A stretch of 64,000 nucleotides of DNA from an uncultured Atopobiaceae bacterium (GTDB lineage Bacteria > Actinomycetota > Coriobacteriia > Coriobacteriales > Atopobiaceae). Made by a program: the position numbers and the translations under genes. Shown in pieces: positions 18,135-26,634 of this stretch. The notes below the pieces were generated by a model. The model saw only the letters and a list, made by a program, of their open reading frames with translations. It made no database searches and was not told the DNA's origin. The stretch covers positions 1 to 64,000 of the forward strand of contig CAKVON010000008.1 of the NCBI GenBank assembly GCA_934792625.1, given 5' to 3'. Within the stretch, counting starts at the first letter, position 1; each line of letters opens with the position of its first letter.

Positions 18135-19046
18135 ATGAAGAAGATCGATGCCCACGCCCACGTCTTTGATCACATCGGTTCCATGGGCAAGGCCGGCGAG
18201 CTGCGTCCCCTGGGCAACGGCAACTGCCGCTGGGCCACCGGCGAGGAGTTCCGCATCATCCCCGAGGGCAAGGGCGACAAGGAGTACCTCGTCGAGACCT
18301 TCATGGACGTCATGGACGAGAACGACGTCGAGAAGGCCATCCTGCTGCAGGGCGTCCTGTATGGCCTGCAGAACGAGTACGCCATGGAGTGTGCCGAGAA
18401 GTACCCCGACCGCTTCAAGGCCGCCGTCATGCTCGACCCCTTCTGCCGCTGCGCCCAGCAGATTCTCGAGCACTTCATCAACGACCTCCACGCCCACGTC
18501 TTCAAGTTCGAGGTCTCCGTGGGCGGCGGCCTTTCCGGCTACCACCGCGACTTCGCGGTCGACGGCCCCGAGATGACGGTCCTTATCGACAGGATCGCCC
18601 AGGTCGAGGACGCCACCCTGGTGCTCGACATCGGCAGCCCCAACCAGTCCAGCTGCCAGCCCGAGGCCGTGTATCGCCTGGCCAAGAAGTACCCCGGCCT
18701 GCACATCGTCGTCTGCCACCTGCTTGCCCCGTCCCTCGAGGACGGCGACGTCCTCAAGTGCGCGCTTCCGTACCTCGCCCACGACAACGTCTGGGTCGAC
18801 CTCTCCGCGCTGCCCTGGAACGTCGCTCCCGAGGCCTACCCGTATCCCACCGCGCTCAAGTACATCGCGATGGCGAAGGACGTCCTGGGCGCCGACAAGA
18901 TCATCTGGGGCACCGACTCCCCCTGCGTGCTCACCAAGTTCGACTACAAGGACCTCTACACCTTCATCGAGGACTCCGACGTCTTCACCGACGCCGAGAA
19001 GCAGGGCGTCTTCTACGACAACGCTGTCAAGGCCTACTACCTCTAG
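18135..19046 (+). CDS. Amidohydrolase-related protein (amidohydrolase 2 family)
   Basis: A 303-residue metal-dependent hydrolase with the family's N-terminal metal site DAHAHVFDH (residues 5-13), a central His (HIVVCHLLAPS) and the C-terminal WGTDSPC aspartate. Members hydrolyse lactones or decarboxylate small acids. Between a dehydratase and an aldolase, a lactonase role is the simplest guess. GTAAGGAGAACAAA before the ATG gives an excellent ribosome binding site. Confidence 0.8.
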   Translation: MKKIDAHAHVFDHIGSMGKAGELRPLGNGNCRWATGEEFRIIPEGKGDKEYLVETFMDVMDENDVEKAILLQGVLYGLQNEYAMECAEKYPDRFKAAVMLDPFCRCAQQILEHFINDLHAHVFKFEVSVGGGLSGYHRDFAVDGPEMTVLIDRIAQVEDATLVLDIGSPNQSSCQPEAVYRLAKKYPGLHIVVCHLLAPSLEDGDVLKCALPYLAHDNVWVDLSALPWNVAPEAYPYPTALKYIAMAKDVLGADKIIWGTDSPCVLTKFDYKDLYTFIEDSDVFTDAEKQGVFYDNAVKAYYL

Positions 19047-19103
19047 GTCCTTCTCGGCAGTGCAGGGATTCGTGGGGGCGTGACCCCGGAAAGCGAGTGA
19101 CAC

Positions 19104-19982
19104 ATGTTTGAGGGAGTCTTCTGCCCCTCCATCACCATCACCGACGATGATGGGAAGATCGACTACGAGCTGTGGGGCAGGCACCTGGACCACCTGGCCG
19201 ACGCGGGCATCGACGGCGTGCTGCTGTTTGGCAGCATCGGAGAGTTCTACAGCGTCAGCCTTGGGGACAAGAAGGAGGTCGTCGACTTTGCCGTCAAGCG
19301 GGTCGCCGGTCGCATGAAGGTCTTCGTCGGCGTGGGTGACACCACCTACGACAACGTCCTCGACCTCACGCGTTATGCCCAGAAGGCCGGCGCCGACGCG
19401 GTCCTGGCGGTCTCGCCGTACTACTTCGGGCCCACCGACGACGCTGCCGAGAAGTACTTTGGCGGCATCGCGGACGCCACCGACCTGCCCGTCGTGCTGT
19501 ACAACTTCCCGGCGCGCACCGGCACCGACCTGTCGCCCGAGCTCGTGGCCAGGCTCGCCGCCGCGCACCCGAACATCTGCGGCATCAAGGACACGGTCGA
19601 CACCGTCAGCCACACGCGCAAGGTCATCCGTGCCGTCCGTCGGGTCAACCCCGAGTTCTCGGTCCTCTCCGGCTTCGACGAGTACTACCTGGTCAATCGT
19701 GCGAGCGGCGGCAACGGCGTCCTGTGCGGCCTCACCAACGTGGAGCCCGAGCTCTTTGCGAGGATGCACGGCGCCTACCAGGCGGGCGACTTCGCGACCG
19801 CCATCGAGTGCGCTGAGCGCGTCTCGTCGCTCATGGCCGTCTACGACGCGTGCGACCTGTTCGTCTCGGCAATCAAGGTCGCGGTCAACCTGAAGGGGCT
19901 GCCCATCTCGACCAAGATCTTCGAGCCGGCGGTCCAGGCGACGCCCGAGCAGGTCGAGAAGGTCCGCGAGCTTCTGGTGTAG
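19104..19982 (+). CDS. DapA-family aldolase (dihydrodipicolinate synthase / 2-keto-3-deoxy acid aldolase type)
   Basis: A 292-residue TIM-barrel aldolase. It has the catalytic tyrosine in LYNFPARTG (about residue 133) and the Schiff-base lysine in CGIKDTVD (about residue 160), with GSIGEFYSVSLGDKKE near residue 43. Placed after a UxaA-type dehydratase, it most likely cleaves a 2-keto-3-deoxy acid to pyruvate and an aldehyde rather than acting in lysine synthesis. It is the last gene of the IclR-flanked cluster. Confidence 0.83.
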   Translation: MFEGVFCPSITITDDDGKIDYELWGRHLDHLADAGIDGVLLFGSIGEFYSVSLGDKKEVVDFAVKRVAGRMKVFVGVGDTTYDNVLDLTRYAQKAGADAVLAVSPYYFGPTDDAAEKYFGGIADATDLPVVLYNFPARTGTDLSPELVARLAAAHPNICGIKDTVDTVSHTRKVIRAVRRVNPEFSVLSGFDEYYLVNRASGGNGVLCGLTNVEPELFARMHGAYQAGDFATAIECAERVSSLMAVYDACDLFVSAIKVAVNLKGLPISTKIFEPAVQATPEQVEKVRELLV

Positions 19983-20120
19983 GCATCGCGTCACATATGC
20001 TTTTGGTGGGGGCGAGTCGCCGGTGGCGGCTCGCCCCCGAGCGTTTCATCGCCGTCTGGACATGCGGCCTCGCGCGTCCTTCTCGGCAGGCCCGTGGTCC
20101 GACGTGCTAAAGTGTTGAGC

Positions 20121-20218
20121 GATAAAAGGGGGCTGGCGCACGCCGGCTGAGATTGGGCCCAGGATCTTGCGGCCCTGACCTTCGAACCTGATCCGGGTAA
20201 TGCCGGCGTAGGGACCAC
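20121..20218 (+). ncRNA. TPP (THI-box) riboswitch
   Basis: The conserved THI element is easy to read: GGGGGCTGGC, the CTGAGA box at 20147-20152, then ACCTTCGAACCTGATCCGGG and GTAATGCCGGCGTAGGGA. The P1 and P2 arms close around it. It binds thiamine pyrophosphate and controls the thiamine uptake genes downstream. Confidence 0.95.
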
Positions 20219-20245
20219 GAGACCGGATTCTCCCATCCGTTGCAT

Positions 20246-20273
20246 GGCGCCTACGACGACCGGGCGCCTTTTT
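20246..20273 (+). terminator. Riboswitch-controlled terminator
   Basis: GGCGCC at 20246-20251 pairs with GGCGCC at 20263-20268, followed by five T. It lies between the TPP aptamer and the first thiamine gene, so it is the likely expression platform (transcription stops when TPP is bound). Confidence 0.8.
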
Positions 20274-20321
20274 GGTGCCCCGAAGACGCACGGGGCTGGC
20301 CCGCGCGGGAGGGGAGAGCGC

Positions 20322-20660
20322 TTGAACTGCTCGATTGCCATCCAGTACCTGCCCATGGACGCGACCTCCGACGAGGAGACCTGCGCCGCCGTCGACGCGG
20401 TGATCGACTACATCGCCTCGACCGGCGTCAGCTACTTCGTCGGCCCGTTCGAGACCGCCATCGAGGGCGACTACGACACCTGCATGGAGGTCCTCAAGAA
20501 CTGCCAGCTGGTGGGCGCCAAGGCCGGCTGCGGCCACGTGATGACCTACGCCAAGATCAACTACCGCCCCGACGGCGACGTCATGACCACCGAGCACAAG
20601 GTCGGCAAGTACCACGCCGACGACCCGACGCTGGCCTCGTCCGCCGGCGCCGAGGCCTAA
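20322..20660 (+). CDS. Thiamine-binding protein (YkoF/MTH1187 family)
   Basis: A 112-residue cytoplasmic protein of the thiamine-binding (DUF77/YkoF-like) family, with the usual pattern NCSIAIQYLPM, EGDYDTCMEVLKNCQ and a final beta strand. The start is TTG at 20322 behind GGGGAGAGCG, the only plausible start after the riboswitch terminator. It probably sequesters thiamine or its pyrimidine moiety after uptake. It is the first gene of the TPP-controlled operon and is separated from the permease gene by 2 bases. Confidence 0.8.
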   Translation: MNCSIAIQYLPMDATSDEETCAAVDAVIDYIASTGVSYFVGPFETAIEGDYDTCMEVLKNCQLVGAKAGCGHVMTYAKINYRPDGDVMTTEHKVGKYHADDPTLASSAGAEA

Positions 20661-20662
20661 CC

Positions 20663-21532
20663 ATGGCCGTTAGCCCCCGCGACAACGCCCCTGCCGAGAA
20701 GGACGCTCGGGTCGACGCCGCCGCCACGGGTGGTGCCGCCCCTGCCGCCGCCCGACCCGCGCCCGCGCGCCCGTCGGCGCCGAGGTGGCTGCCGGGAGCG
20801 GTGGGCGTCGTCGCGATCGTGGCGCTGTGGCAGGCCGCGTGCTCGTTCGAGCTGGTGCCGTCCTACCTGCTGCCGTCGCCCGTGCAGGTGGTCATGTCGT
20901 TCGTCGACGACGCGGCGCTTCTGGGCAGCCACTGCATGACGACCCTGTACGAGGCCGCGCTTGGCCTGGGCATCGGCGTGGCGCTGGGCTTTGTGGTCGC
21001 CGTGCTGATGGACCGCTTCGAGTGGTTGGGGCGCGCCCTGGACCCCATCGTCACGGTGTCGCAGACGATCCCGACCATCGCCCTGGCGCCCCTGCTGGTG
21101 CTGTGGTTCGGCTTTGGCATCGTGCCCAAGGTCGTGCTGGTGGTGCTGACCACCTTCTTCCCGGTGACGGTGGGGCTGGCCCGCGGCTTTCGCAGCGTGG
21201 ACCCCGACGTCGTCGACCTGATGCGCACGATGCGCGCAAAGCGCTGGCAGGTCTTCTGGTACGCCAAGCTGCCGGCAGCGGCCGGGCAGTTCTTCTCGGG
21301 ATTGCGCATCAGCGCCACGTACGCGATCGTGGGCGCCGTCATCGCCGAGTGGCTGGGCGGCTTCTCCGGCCTGGGCGTGTACATGATCCGCGTGCGCAAG
21401 TCCTTCTCGTACGACCGCATGTTCGCGGCGATCATCCTGATCTCGGCTCTGAGCCTGGGCCTCATGGCCCTGGTTGACCTTTTGGAACGGATTTGCACGC
21501 CGTGGAGGCGTGCGGAAGGGAACCGCAAATGA
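20663..21532 (+). CDS. thiX: ABC transporter permease for thiamine precursor (ThiX type)
   Basis: A 289-residue inner-membrane permease of the SsuC/ThiX family. After a 45-residue Ala/Pro-rich N-terminal tail come six hydrophobic helices. The conserved ATPase-contact loop (MRTMRAKRWQVFWYAKLPAAAG) lies near residue 195. Riboswitch control makes thiamine or the HMP pyrimidine the likely substrate. Its stop codon overlaps the start of the binding-protein gene (ATGA at 21529-21532). Confidence 0.85.
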   Translation: MAVSPRDNAPAEKDARVDAAATGGAAPAAARPAPARPSAPRWLPGAVGVVAIVALWQAACSFELVPSYLLPSPVQVVMSFVDDAALLGSHCMTTLYEAALGLGIGVALGFVVAVLMDRFEWLGRALDPIVTVSQTIPTIALAPLLVLWFGFGIVPKVVLVVLTTFFPVTVGLARGFRSVDPDVVDLMRTMRAKRWQVFWYAKLPAAAGQFFSGLRISATYAIVGAVIAEWLGGFSGLGVYMIRVRKSFSYDRMFAAIILISALSLGLMALVDLLERICTPWRRAEGNRK

Positions 21533-22551
21533 CCATCGACATCTCTCGCAGGAACTTCCTTGCAGGCACCGGCGCCGCGGCTGCCGCCCTGGCCCTGGGC
21601 GCGTGCGGCAACGCCGCCGACTCCGGCGCCGCCGATGACGGCAAGAAGACCAAGCTGACCTTCTGCCTGGACTACACCCCCAACACCAACCACACGGGCA
21701 TCTACGTGGCCCAGGCCCAGGGCTACTTTGCCGACGAGGGCCTCGAGGTCGAGATCGTCCAGCCCGCCGACGACACCGCCGAGGCCATGATCGGCTCCGG
21801 CAAGGCGCAGGTCGGCGTCAGCTACCAGGACTACATCGCCAACGCCCTGGACAGCGACAGCCCCATGCCGATCCAGGCCATCGCCGCCGTCATCCAGCAC
21901 AACACCAGCGGCATCATGAGCCGCAAGGCCGACGGCATCACGCGCCCCAAGGCCATGATGGGCCACAAGTACGCCACCTGGGACATGCCCGTCGAGCAGG
22001 CCACGATCAAGCACATCGTCGAGAAGGACGGTGGCGACTTCTCCAAGCTCGACCTGGTTCCCTACAACGTCGACGACGAGGTCTCCGGACTGAAGGCCGA
22101 CATGTTCGACGACGTGTGGGTCTACGAGGGCTGGGCCGTCCAGAACGCCGTCGTCCAGGACTTCGACTACAACTACTTCAGCTTCATCTCGATCGACAAG
22201 GTGTTCGACTACTACACCCCGGTCCTGGCCGCCAACTCCGAGTACGCCCAGAAGAACCCCGAGGTCATCAAGGCGTTCCTGCGCGCGGCCAAGCGTGGCT
22301 ACGAGTACGCGATCTCCAACCACGCCGACGCGGCGCAGATCCTTCTGGACGCCGTGCCCGAGCTGGACGAGAAGCTCGTCAAGCAGAGCGCCGAGTACCT
22401 GGCGGGCGAGTACCAGTCCGACGCCTCCAGCTGGGGCATTATCGAGAAGGACCGCTGGTCGGCCTTCTACAAGTGGCTGAACGACAACAAGCTGGTGGAG
22501 CACGAGCTCGACGTCAACGCCGGCTGGACCATGGACTACCTGGAGGCCTAG
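21529..22551 (+). CDS. thiY: Thiamine-precursor ABC transporter substrate-binding lipoprotein (ThiY type)
   Basis: A 340-residue binding protein of the NMT1/THI5-like family that recognises formyl-aminopyrimidine or HMP. It has a Tat-like signal (SRRNFLAGTGAAAAALALGACG) with a lipobox cysteine at about residue 26. The family ligand motif region follows: FCLDYTPNTNHTGIYVAQAQGYF. It overlaps the permease by 4 bases and its TAG shares one base with the GTG of the ATPase gene. Confidence 0.87.
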   Translation: MTIDISRRNFLAGTGAAAAALALGACGNAADSGAADDGKKTKLTFCLDYTPNTNHTGIYVAQAQGYFADEGLEVEIVQPADDTAEAMIGSGKAQVGVSYQDYIANALDSDSPMPIQAIAAVIQHNTSGIMSRKADGITRPKAMMGHKYATWDMPVEQATIKHIVEKDGGDFSKLDLVPYNVDDEVSGLKADMFDDVWVYEGWAVQNAVVQDFDYNYFSFISIDKVFDYYTPVLAANSEYAQKNPEVIKAFLRAAKRGYEYAISNHADAAQILLDAVPELDEKLVKQSAEYLAGEYQSDASSWGIIEKDRWSAFYKWLNDNKLVEHELDVNAGWTMDYLEA

Positions 22552-23339
22552 TGGCTGCATCCGGTCACATCGGGGGGTCCACGGCGACTCCCGCTCTGGA
22601 GGCTCGCGGCCTGGCGCTGTCGTGGGACGACATGCCGGTCGCGCGCGATGTCTCGCTCACTGTGGGCGCCGGCGAGGTCGTGTGCCTCGTCGGCCGCTCT
22701 GGCTGTGGCAAGACGACGCTGTTCCACGCCCTGGCCGGCCTGTCCACGCCCGACGAGGGCACAGTCCTTCTCCATGGCACGGACGTGACGGGCCGCCCTG
22801 GCAGCGTCAGCTACATGCTGCAGAAGGACTTGCTGCTGCCCAGTCAGACGGTGTTGGACAACGTGTGCCTGCCGCTGGTCTTGGGCGGGATGGGCCGCCG
22901 CGAGGCGCATGCCAAAGCCGAGCCGCTGTTCGAGCGCTTTGGCCTTGCGGGCTGCGAGCGCCAGTGGCCCTCGCAGCTCTCGGGCGGCATGCGCCAGCGC
23001 GCGGCCCTGCTGAGGACCTACCTGATGGACAACGACATGGTCCTTCTGGACGAGCCGTTCAGCGCGCTGGACGCCCTGACCCGCGGCGACATGCGCGCGT
23101 GGTTCTGCGGCATCGTACGCGACCTGGGCCTTTCCGCCCTGGTGATCACCCACGACGTGGACGAGGCCGTCTCGATGGCGGACCGCGTCTACGTCATGCG
23201 CGGCGCGCCCGCCCAGGGCGAGCCGTCCGGGCTGGTTGGCCAGGTCGAGGTCACGTGCCCTGTCGAGAAGCGCGACGGCTTCGACCTGACCCTCGAGTAC
23301 CTGGAGTGCAAGCGCCGCGTGATGGCACTGCTGGGGTAG
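22551..23339 (+). CDS. thiZ: Thiamine-precursor ABC transporter ATP-binding protein (ThiZ type)
   Basis: A 262-residue ABC ATPase with Walker A GRSGCGKTTLF, Q-loop MLQKDLLLP, signature LSGGMRQRAALLR and Walker B VLLDEPFSALD. It belongs to the SsuB/TauB/ThiZ group. The GTG at 22551 follows GGAGG at 5 bases and is coupled to the previous stop codon. It completes a TPP-riboswitch operon of binding protein, permease, lipoprotein and ATPase. Confidence 0.87.
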   Translation: MAASGHIGGSTATPALEARGLALSWDDMPVARDVSLTVGAGEVVCLVGRSGCGKTTLFHALAGLSTPDEGTVLLHGTDVTGRPGSVSYMLQKDLLLPSQTVLDNVCLPLVLGGMGRREAHAKAEPLFERFGLAGCERQWPSQLSGGMRQRAALLRTYLMDNDMVLLDEPFSALDALTRGDMRAWFCGIVRDLGLSALVITHDVDEAVSMADRVYVMRGAPAQGEPSGLVGQVEVTCPVEKRDGFDLTLEYLECKRRVMALLG

Positions 23340-23712
23340 GGGAGCCGTGGCGGGCGTGCGACGTGGCGTCGCGACGGGCGGTGCGACCATGGCGCCGTAC
23401 GGCGCGTCGACCGCGTCCTGCGTCGCAGTACGACCATGGCGCGCGCAGGCGGCCAGTGTTTCAGGCGCCCGTGCCGCACGATTGCGCCCCGTGGTCAAAC
23501 TGCCCTCCGACTGTGGACAAAGTCGGTCCTGACTGTCGCTCTGGAAAACCTATCCTGGGCAAACGTCGGCACAGGTGGTCAAGTCGGACTCAGGCCGGGC
23601 CTAACTTGACCATCCATAAAAAACGAGCGACGGCCGAGGGGTAATTTGACCACGGCCGTCGCTCTTGTTGTCTCGGATCGTCTGGTCAGGAGGACGTGCT
23701 GACTCTCGCCAC
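23340..23712. other. Gene-free stretch with scattered TTGACCAC-like words and a terminator
   Basis: No credible gene. It carries four copies of GTGGTCAA or its complement (near 23491, 23576, 23612 and 23646) and two similar ACCATGGCGC words (23386, 23433). The 3' end is the bidirectional terminator at 23625-23670. Confidence 0.5.
23625..23670. terminator. Bidirectional terminator after thiZ
   Basis: GAGCGACGGCCG at 23625-23636 pairs perfectly with CGGCCGTCGCTC at 23653-23664, with A-rich sequence on one side and TTGTTGT on the other. thiZ and the next gene converge here. Confidence 0.75.
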
Positions 23713-24819
23713 CTAATAGCGGTTGTGGATGTGCTCGGCCGACCCTCGCAGCCCGTCGACGGTCAGGGTCGACCCGTCATCAAGCACGATCGTGCCCGTG
23801 AGCTTGCCAAACACCTGGTGTTGGTCGGATCCGATGATGCCAAGGTTGATGAAGTCGGTGCGGTCGATTTGGGGCGAGAAGGTCAGGTCGAGCCTGCCAG
23901 CGTCATCGGTCATGTGCCAGGGTGCGAGGTAGTCGTAGACAGGGTCGCCCTTGCCGGCTCGCCCGCCGACGCCGCCGTCGACCGTCGGAATCCCGAAGTC
24001 GACGTGACCCAGCTTGTGGGCGATGCCGTCGACGAAGACCATGTTCTCGCTCGCGGCGCTGGTGTCGCCGAAGCCATAGCCCAGGTTCAGGCCGATTACG
24101 TAGTCGCGTCCGTCGGCGTCCGCAACGTGCCCCTGGGCCGCGGCCCAGTACCAGGTGTTGTCGTAGGTCCACACGCCACGACCCCAATCCAGCAGCCCGA
24201 GCGCGCCGCCGGTCGCGGAGCCGTCGGCCACGTCTCCCACGAACTCGTGCACGAGGTCGCCGACGCGAAACGCTCCTGTGGCGCGCATGCCGATGACCTT
24301 ACGGTTGTAGTAGAACGCGTGCGGGTCCTCGCGCCACGGGGTCGCGATGACCATCGAGTCGCGCGGCGGACGGTCCAAAAGCACCTCCACCTCGAGGTCC
24401 TTCTCGGCATCGAAGTTATCCATGTGGAAGGACAGGCGACGCCCGGCGGGGGTGTGGGCAAAGCAGGCGCTGGTGCGGCGCCCCTGGTAGCGGACGTCGC
24501 CGGCGTCGGAGTCGGCGGGCATGCGCGGGCGGCCCATCGGCGCGATCAGCATCTCGCTGGTGGTCTTGAAGGTCCCGCGCGCAAAGTCCAGCACCGAGGC
24601 CGACAGCAGGCCGGAGTAGCCCAGGTCGCTTACCGTCAGCGCCACGGCGTAGTGGTCGTCGTTGACCAGGTAGTAGTCCCACTCCTTGATGCGCCACCGT
24701 GCCGCGCGGACCTGCGATCGGTCGTAGCGCAGCACGGGCGCGGTGGCATAGCCGGGCTCGCGCAGCCTGCCCTCACTGTCGAGAAGTGCGCCGAACTCGC
24801 GAATCAGGTGGTCGGACAT
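23713..24819 (-). CDS. DUF2804 family protein
   Basis: A 368-residue protein that I recognise as DUF2804: it starts with a short domain (GRLREPGYATAPVLRYDRSQ), then KEWDYYLVNDDHYAVALTVSDLGYSG and a C-terminal beta-rich part with VWTYDNTWYWA. No enzyme motif is known for the family. The lipocalin-like beta content suggests binding of a hydrophobic ligand, but this is inference. It has no signal peptide. It lies next to a 3-hydroxyacyl-CoA dehydrogenase gene on the same strand. Confidence 0.75.
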   Translation of the reverse strand: MSDHLIREFGALLDSEGRLREPGYATAPVLRYDRSQVRAARWRIKEWDYYLVNDDHYAVALTVSDLGYSGLLSASVLDFARGTFKTTSEMLIAPMGRPRMPADSDAGDVRYQGRRTSACFAHTPAGRRLSFHMDNFDAEKDLEVEVLLDRPPRDSMVIATPWREDPHAFYYNRKVIGMRATGAFRVGDLVHEFVGDVADGSATGGALGLLDWGRGVWTYDNTWYWAAAQGHVADADGRDYVIGLNLGYGFGDTSAASENMVFVDGIAHKLGHVDFGIPTVDGGVGGRAGKGDPVYDYLAPWHMTDDAGRLDLTFSPQIDRTDFINLGIIGSDQHQVFGKLTGTIVLDDGSTLTVDGLRGSAEHIHNRY

Positions 24820-24874
24820 GGTGTGCCTCCCTGTGCCTGCTGGACGTCGAACGCCGCGCGCCGAACGTCAGCCG

Positions 24875-25807
24875 TTAGTAGAAGCTCTCGCCGTTGTCGA
24901 TCATGGACTTGAGCAGCTGTGCCATGCGCTTGTAGTTGTACGGCAGCATCATCTTCTTAAAGAGGGGGTTCAGAAGCCCCGGCACGCTCTGGAACTGAAG
25001 GACGATGTTGTACGCGGTGTTCAGGCCGACGGTGTCGATCACGCGGAACGGGCCCTTGGGCGCGCCGGTGCCATGCTCCCAGGCGATGTCGATGCTCTTG
25101 GGGTCGGACACGCCGCTGGCCCACAGGTCCAGGCCGCTCAGCAGCCACGGCACCAGCATGGAGTTGAGCAGGTAGCCGTTCTTCTCCTTACGGACGGGAA
25201 GGGCGATCATGCGGATCTGGTTGGCGAACTCGCACATCGCGTCGAACACGGACTGTTCGGTCCCGTCGTGGCCCATGACCTCGGCGGTGTTGTTCTTCCA
25301 GATGCTGTTGGCAAAGTGGAGCGCCACGTACTTGCCGGGGCGTCCGCTGCACTTGGCAAACTGGCTGGGCAGAAGCGTCGACGAGTTGGTGGCGACCACG
25401 GTCTTGGTGGGCAGCAGCGGCGCCAGCTTCTCGTAGAAGGCAACCTTGGCCTTGGGATCCTCGGCCATCGACTCGATTACCAAATCGGCGTCGGCCACGG
25501 CGCTGGCCATGTCCAGCTCGAGCTTAAGTCCCTGGTAAGCAGCCTCGACGCGGGCTAGACAGGCGTCCTTGTCCAGAGGCTTGTCAGCGTCGGCGATGCC
25601 CGCGCACCAGGGCCCGGTGCCCGCGGCCATGGCCTCGATCGCCTCGACGTAGGTCTCGCGAAGCTTGTCCAGCTTGGGCTGGGTGCGACCGATGCTGCCC
25701 TGGCTGCGCAGCCAGATGGTCACGTCGAACCCGCAATACGCCGCCTGGAACGCAATCTGGCTGCCCAGGACTCCGCCACCGGCAACCACGACCTTCGAAA
25801 ACGCCAT
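24875..25807 (-). CDS. 3-hydroxyacyl-CoA dehydrogenase
   Basis: A 310-residue NAD-dependent dehydrogenase. It has the dinucleotide motif VVAGGGVLGSQIAFQAAYCG at residue 6, ADLVIESMAEDPKAKVAFYEKL, the catalytic region NSSTLLPSQ and LHFANSIW, and the C-terminal helical domain (VRKEKNGYLLNSMLVPWL; DIAWEHGTGAPKGPF). It oxidises 3-hydroxyacyl-CoA or runs in reverse in butyrate-type fermentation. The second of two adjacent ATGs is used (GGAGG upstream). Confidence 0.85.
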   Translation of the reverse strand: MAFSKVVVAGGGVLGSQIAFQAAYCGFDVTIWLRSQGSIGRTQPKLDKLRETYVEAIEAMAAGTGPWCAGIADADKPLDKDACLARVEAAYQGLKLELDMASAVADADLVIESMAEDPKAKVAFYEKLAPLLPTKTVVATNSSTLLPSQFAKCSGRPGKYVALHFANSIWKNNTAEVMGHDGTEQSVFDAMCEFANQIRMIALPVRKEKNGYLLNSMLVPWLLSGLDLWASGVSDPKSIDIAWEHGTGAPKGPFRVIDTVGLNTAYNIVLQFQSVPGLLNPLFKKMMLPYNYKRMAQLLKSMIDNGESFY

Positions 25808-26068
25808 CATGCCTCCTCGCATGTACGCTGACGGCCGTCCGCCGCGAATGGCCTGCACCATTGCCCCGCAGCCACTACCCGCGCAAACGCCGTCCGACTT
25901 TCGGCACATTGCCGCAGATGCGTAAATAATGCCCGCTACGGGCTCGCGAGTCTCACGTTTGGCGTGACCCTTCGATAAACGGCACGTTCCTGCCGAGAAG
26001 GACCGTGAATGAAGTGAGTGACAAACGGGAATACAATTAGGTATACCAATAGGAATACGGGAGGTCGC

Positions 26069-26335
26069 GTGGGAGAAACAGTCGTCATGCCGCACGCTTT
26101 GAAGCACGGCTTGAGTGCGGATGAGGTTGCCTATGCGTGGGACAGCCCCATCGCTTGCAGACAGCGAGGCGGTGAGAACGACCCGCCGATTTGGATTGCG
26201 ATTGGCGTGTTGCCCGACGGTAGGATGGCTGAGCTAGTCGCCTTGGAAAATGCAGCGGGACAATGGGTTGTGTTCCATGCGATGGTTCCGCCGACCAAGA
26301 AGTTCGTCAAGGAGCTTGGGCTCGATAGGGGGTAA
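26069..26335 (+). CDS. BrnT-like toxin candidate of a type II toxin-antitoxin pair
   Basis: An 88-residue protein; GTG at 26069 follows GGGAGG. The pattern HALKHGLSADEVAYAWDSP, then a central hydrophobic strand (IWIAIGVLP), then a basic C-terminus (MVPPTKKFVKELGL) resembles BrnT-type RNase toxins. The similarity is by eye and not certain. Two bases separate it from a ribbon-helix-helix antitoxin gene, which supports the assignment. The preceding sequence is AT-rich (AATACAATTAGGTATACC) and likely holds the promoter and antitoxin site. Confidence 0.6.
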   Translation: MGETVVMPHALKHGLSADEVAYAWDSPIACRQRGGENDPPIWIAIGVLPDGRMAELVALENAAGQWVVFHAMVPPTKKFVKELGLDRG

Positions 26336-26337
26336 TC

Positions 26338-26616
26338 ATGGCCGATATCAAGGCTGCAAATGGAACTGTAGTCACCGAGCAGATGCTCGATTCCTGGTCT
26401 TCGGCTCTCGACCGCGATGAGTGGCCTGAGGGATGGGCCAACAAGGGCGAGGTAGTCTATGGTCGCCCGCCACTGAGCGCCGGCGGTTCCTCGACCTTAT
26501 CCATCAAGGTCCCGACGGCAATGAAGAAGGCACTCGAGCGCGAGGCTAAGGCCCATGGGACCTCTACGAGCAATTACGCAAGGGCTTTGCTCGCGGGAGC
26601 AATGCTTGCGAACTAG
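26338..26616 (+). CDS. Ribbon-helix-helix antitoxin candidate
   Basis: A 92-residue protein whose last 45 residues form a ribbon-helix-helix: a strand (STLSIKVP) and two helices (TAMKKALEREAKAHG, STSNYARALLAGAM). The N-terminal half is acidic and would bind the toxin. The toxin-first order and 2-base spacing match BrnT/BrnA-type systems. Confidence 0.7.
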   Translation: MADIKAANGTVVTEQMLDSWSSALDRDEWPEGWANKGEVVYGRPPLSAGGSSTLSIKVPTAMKKALEREAKAHGTSTSNYARALLAGAMLAN

Positions 26617-26634
26617 GGGGTGACAACCCTTCCG

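Noticed and set aside
23340..23560. Possible small gene after thiZ
   Set aside because: Short Arg/Ala-rich frames only, no ribosome binding site; the stretch is better described as non-coding.
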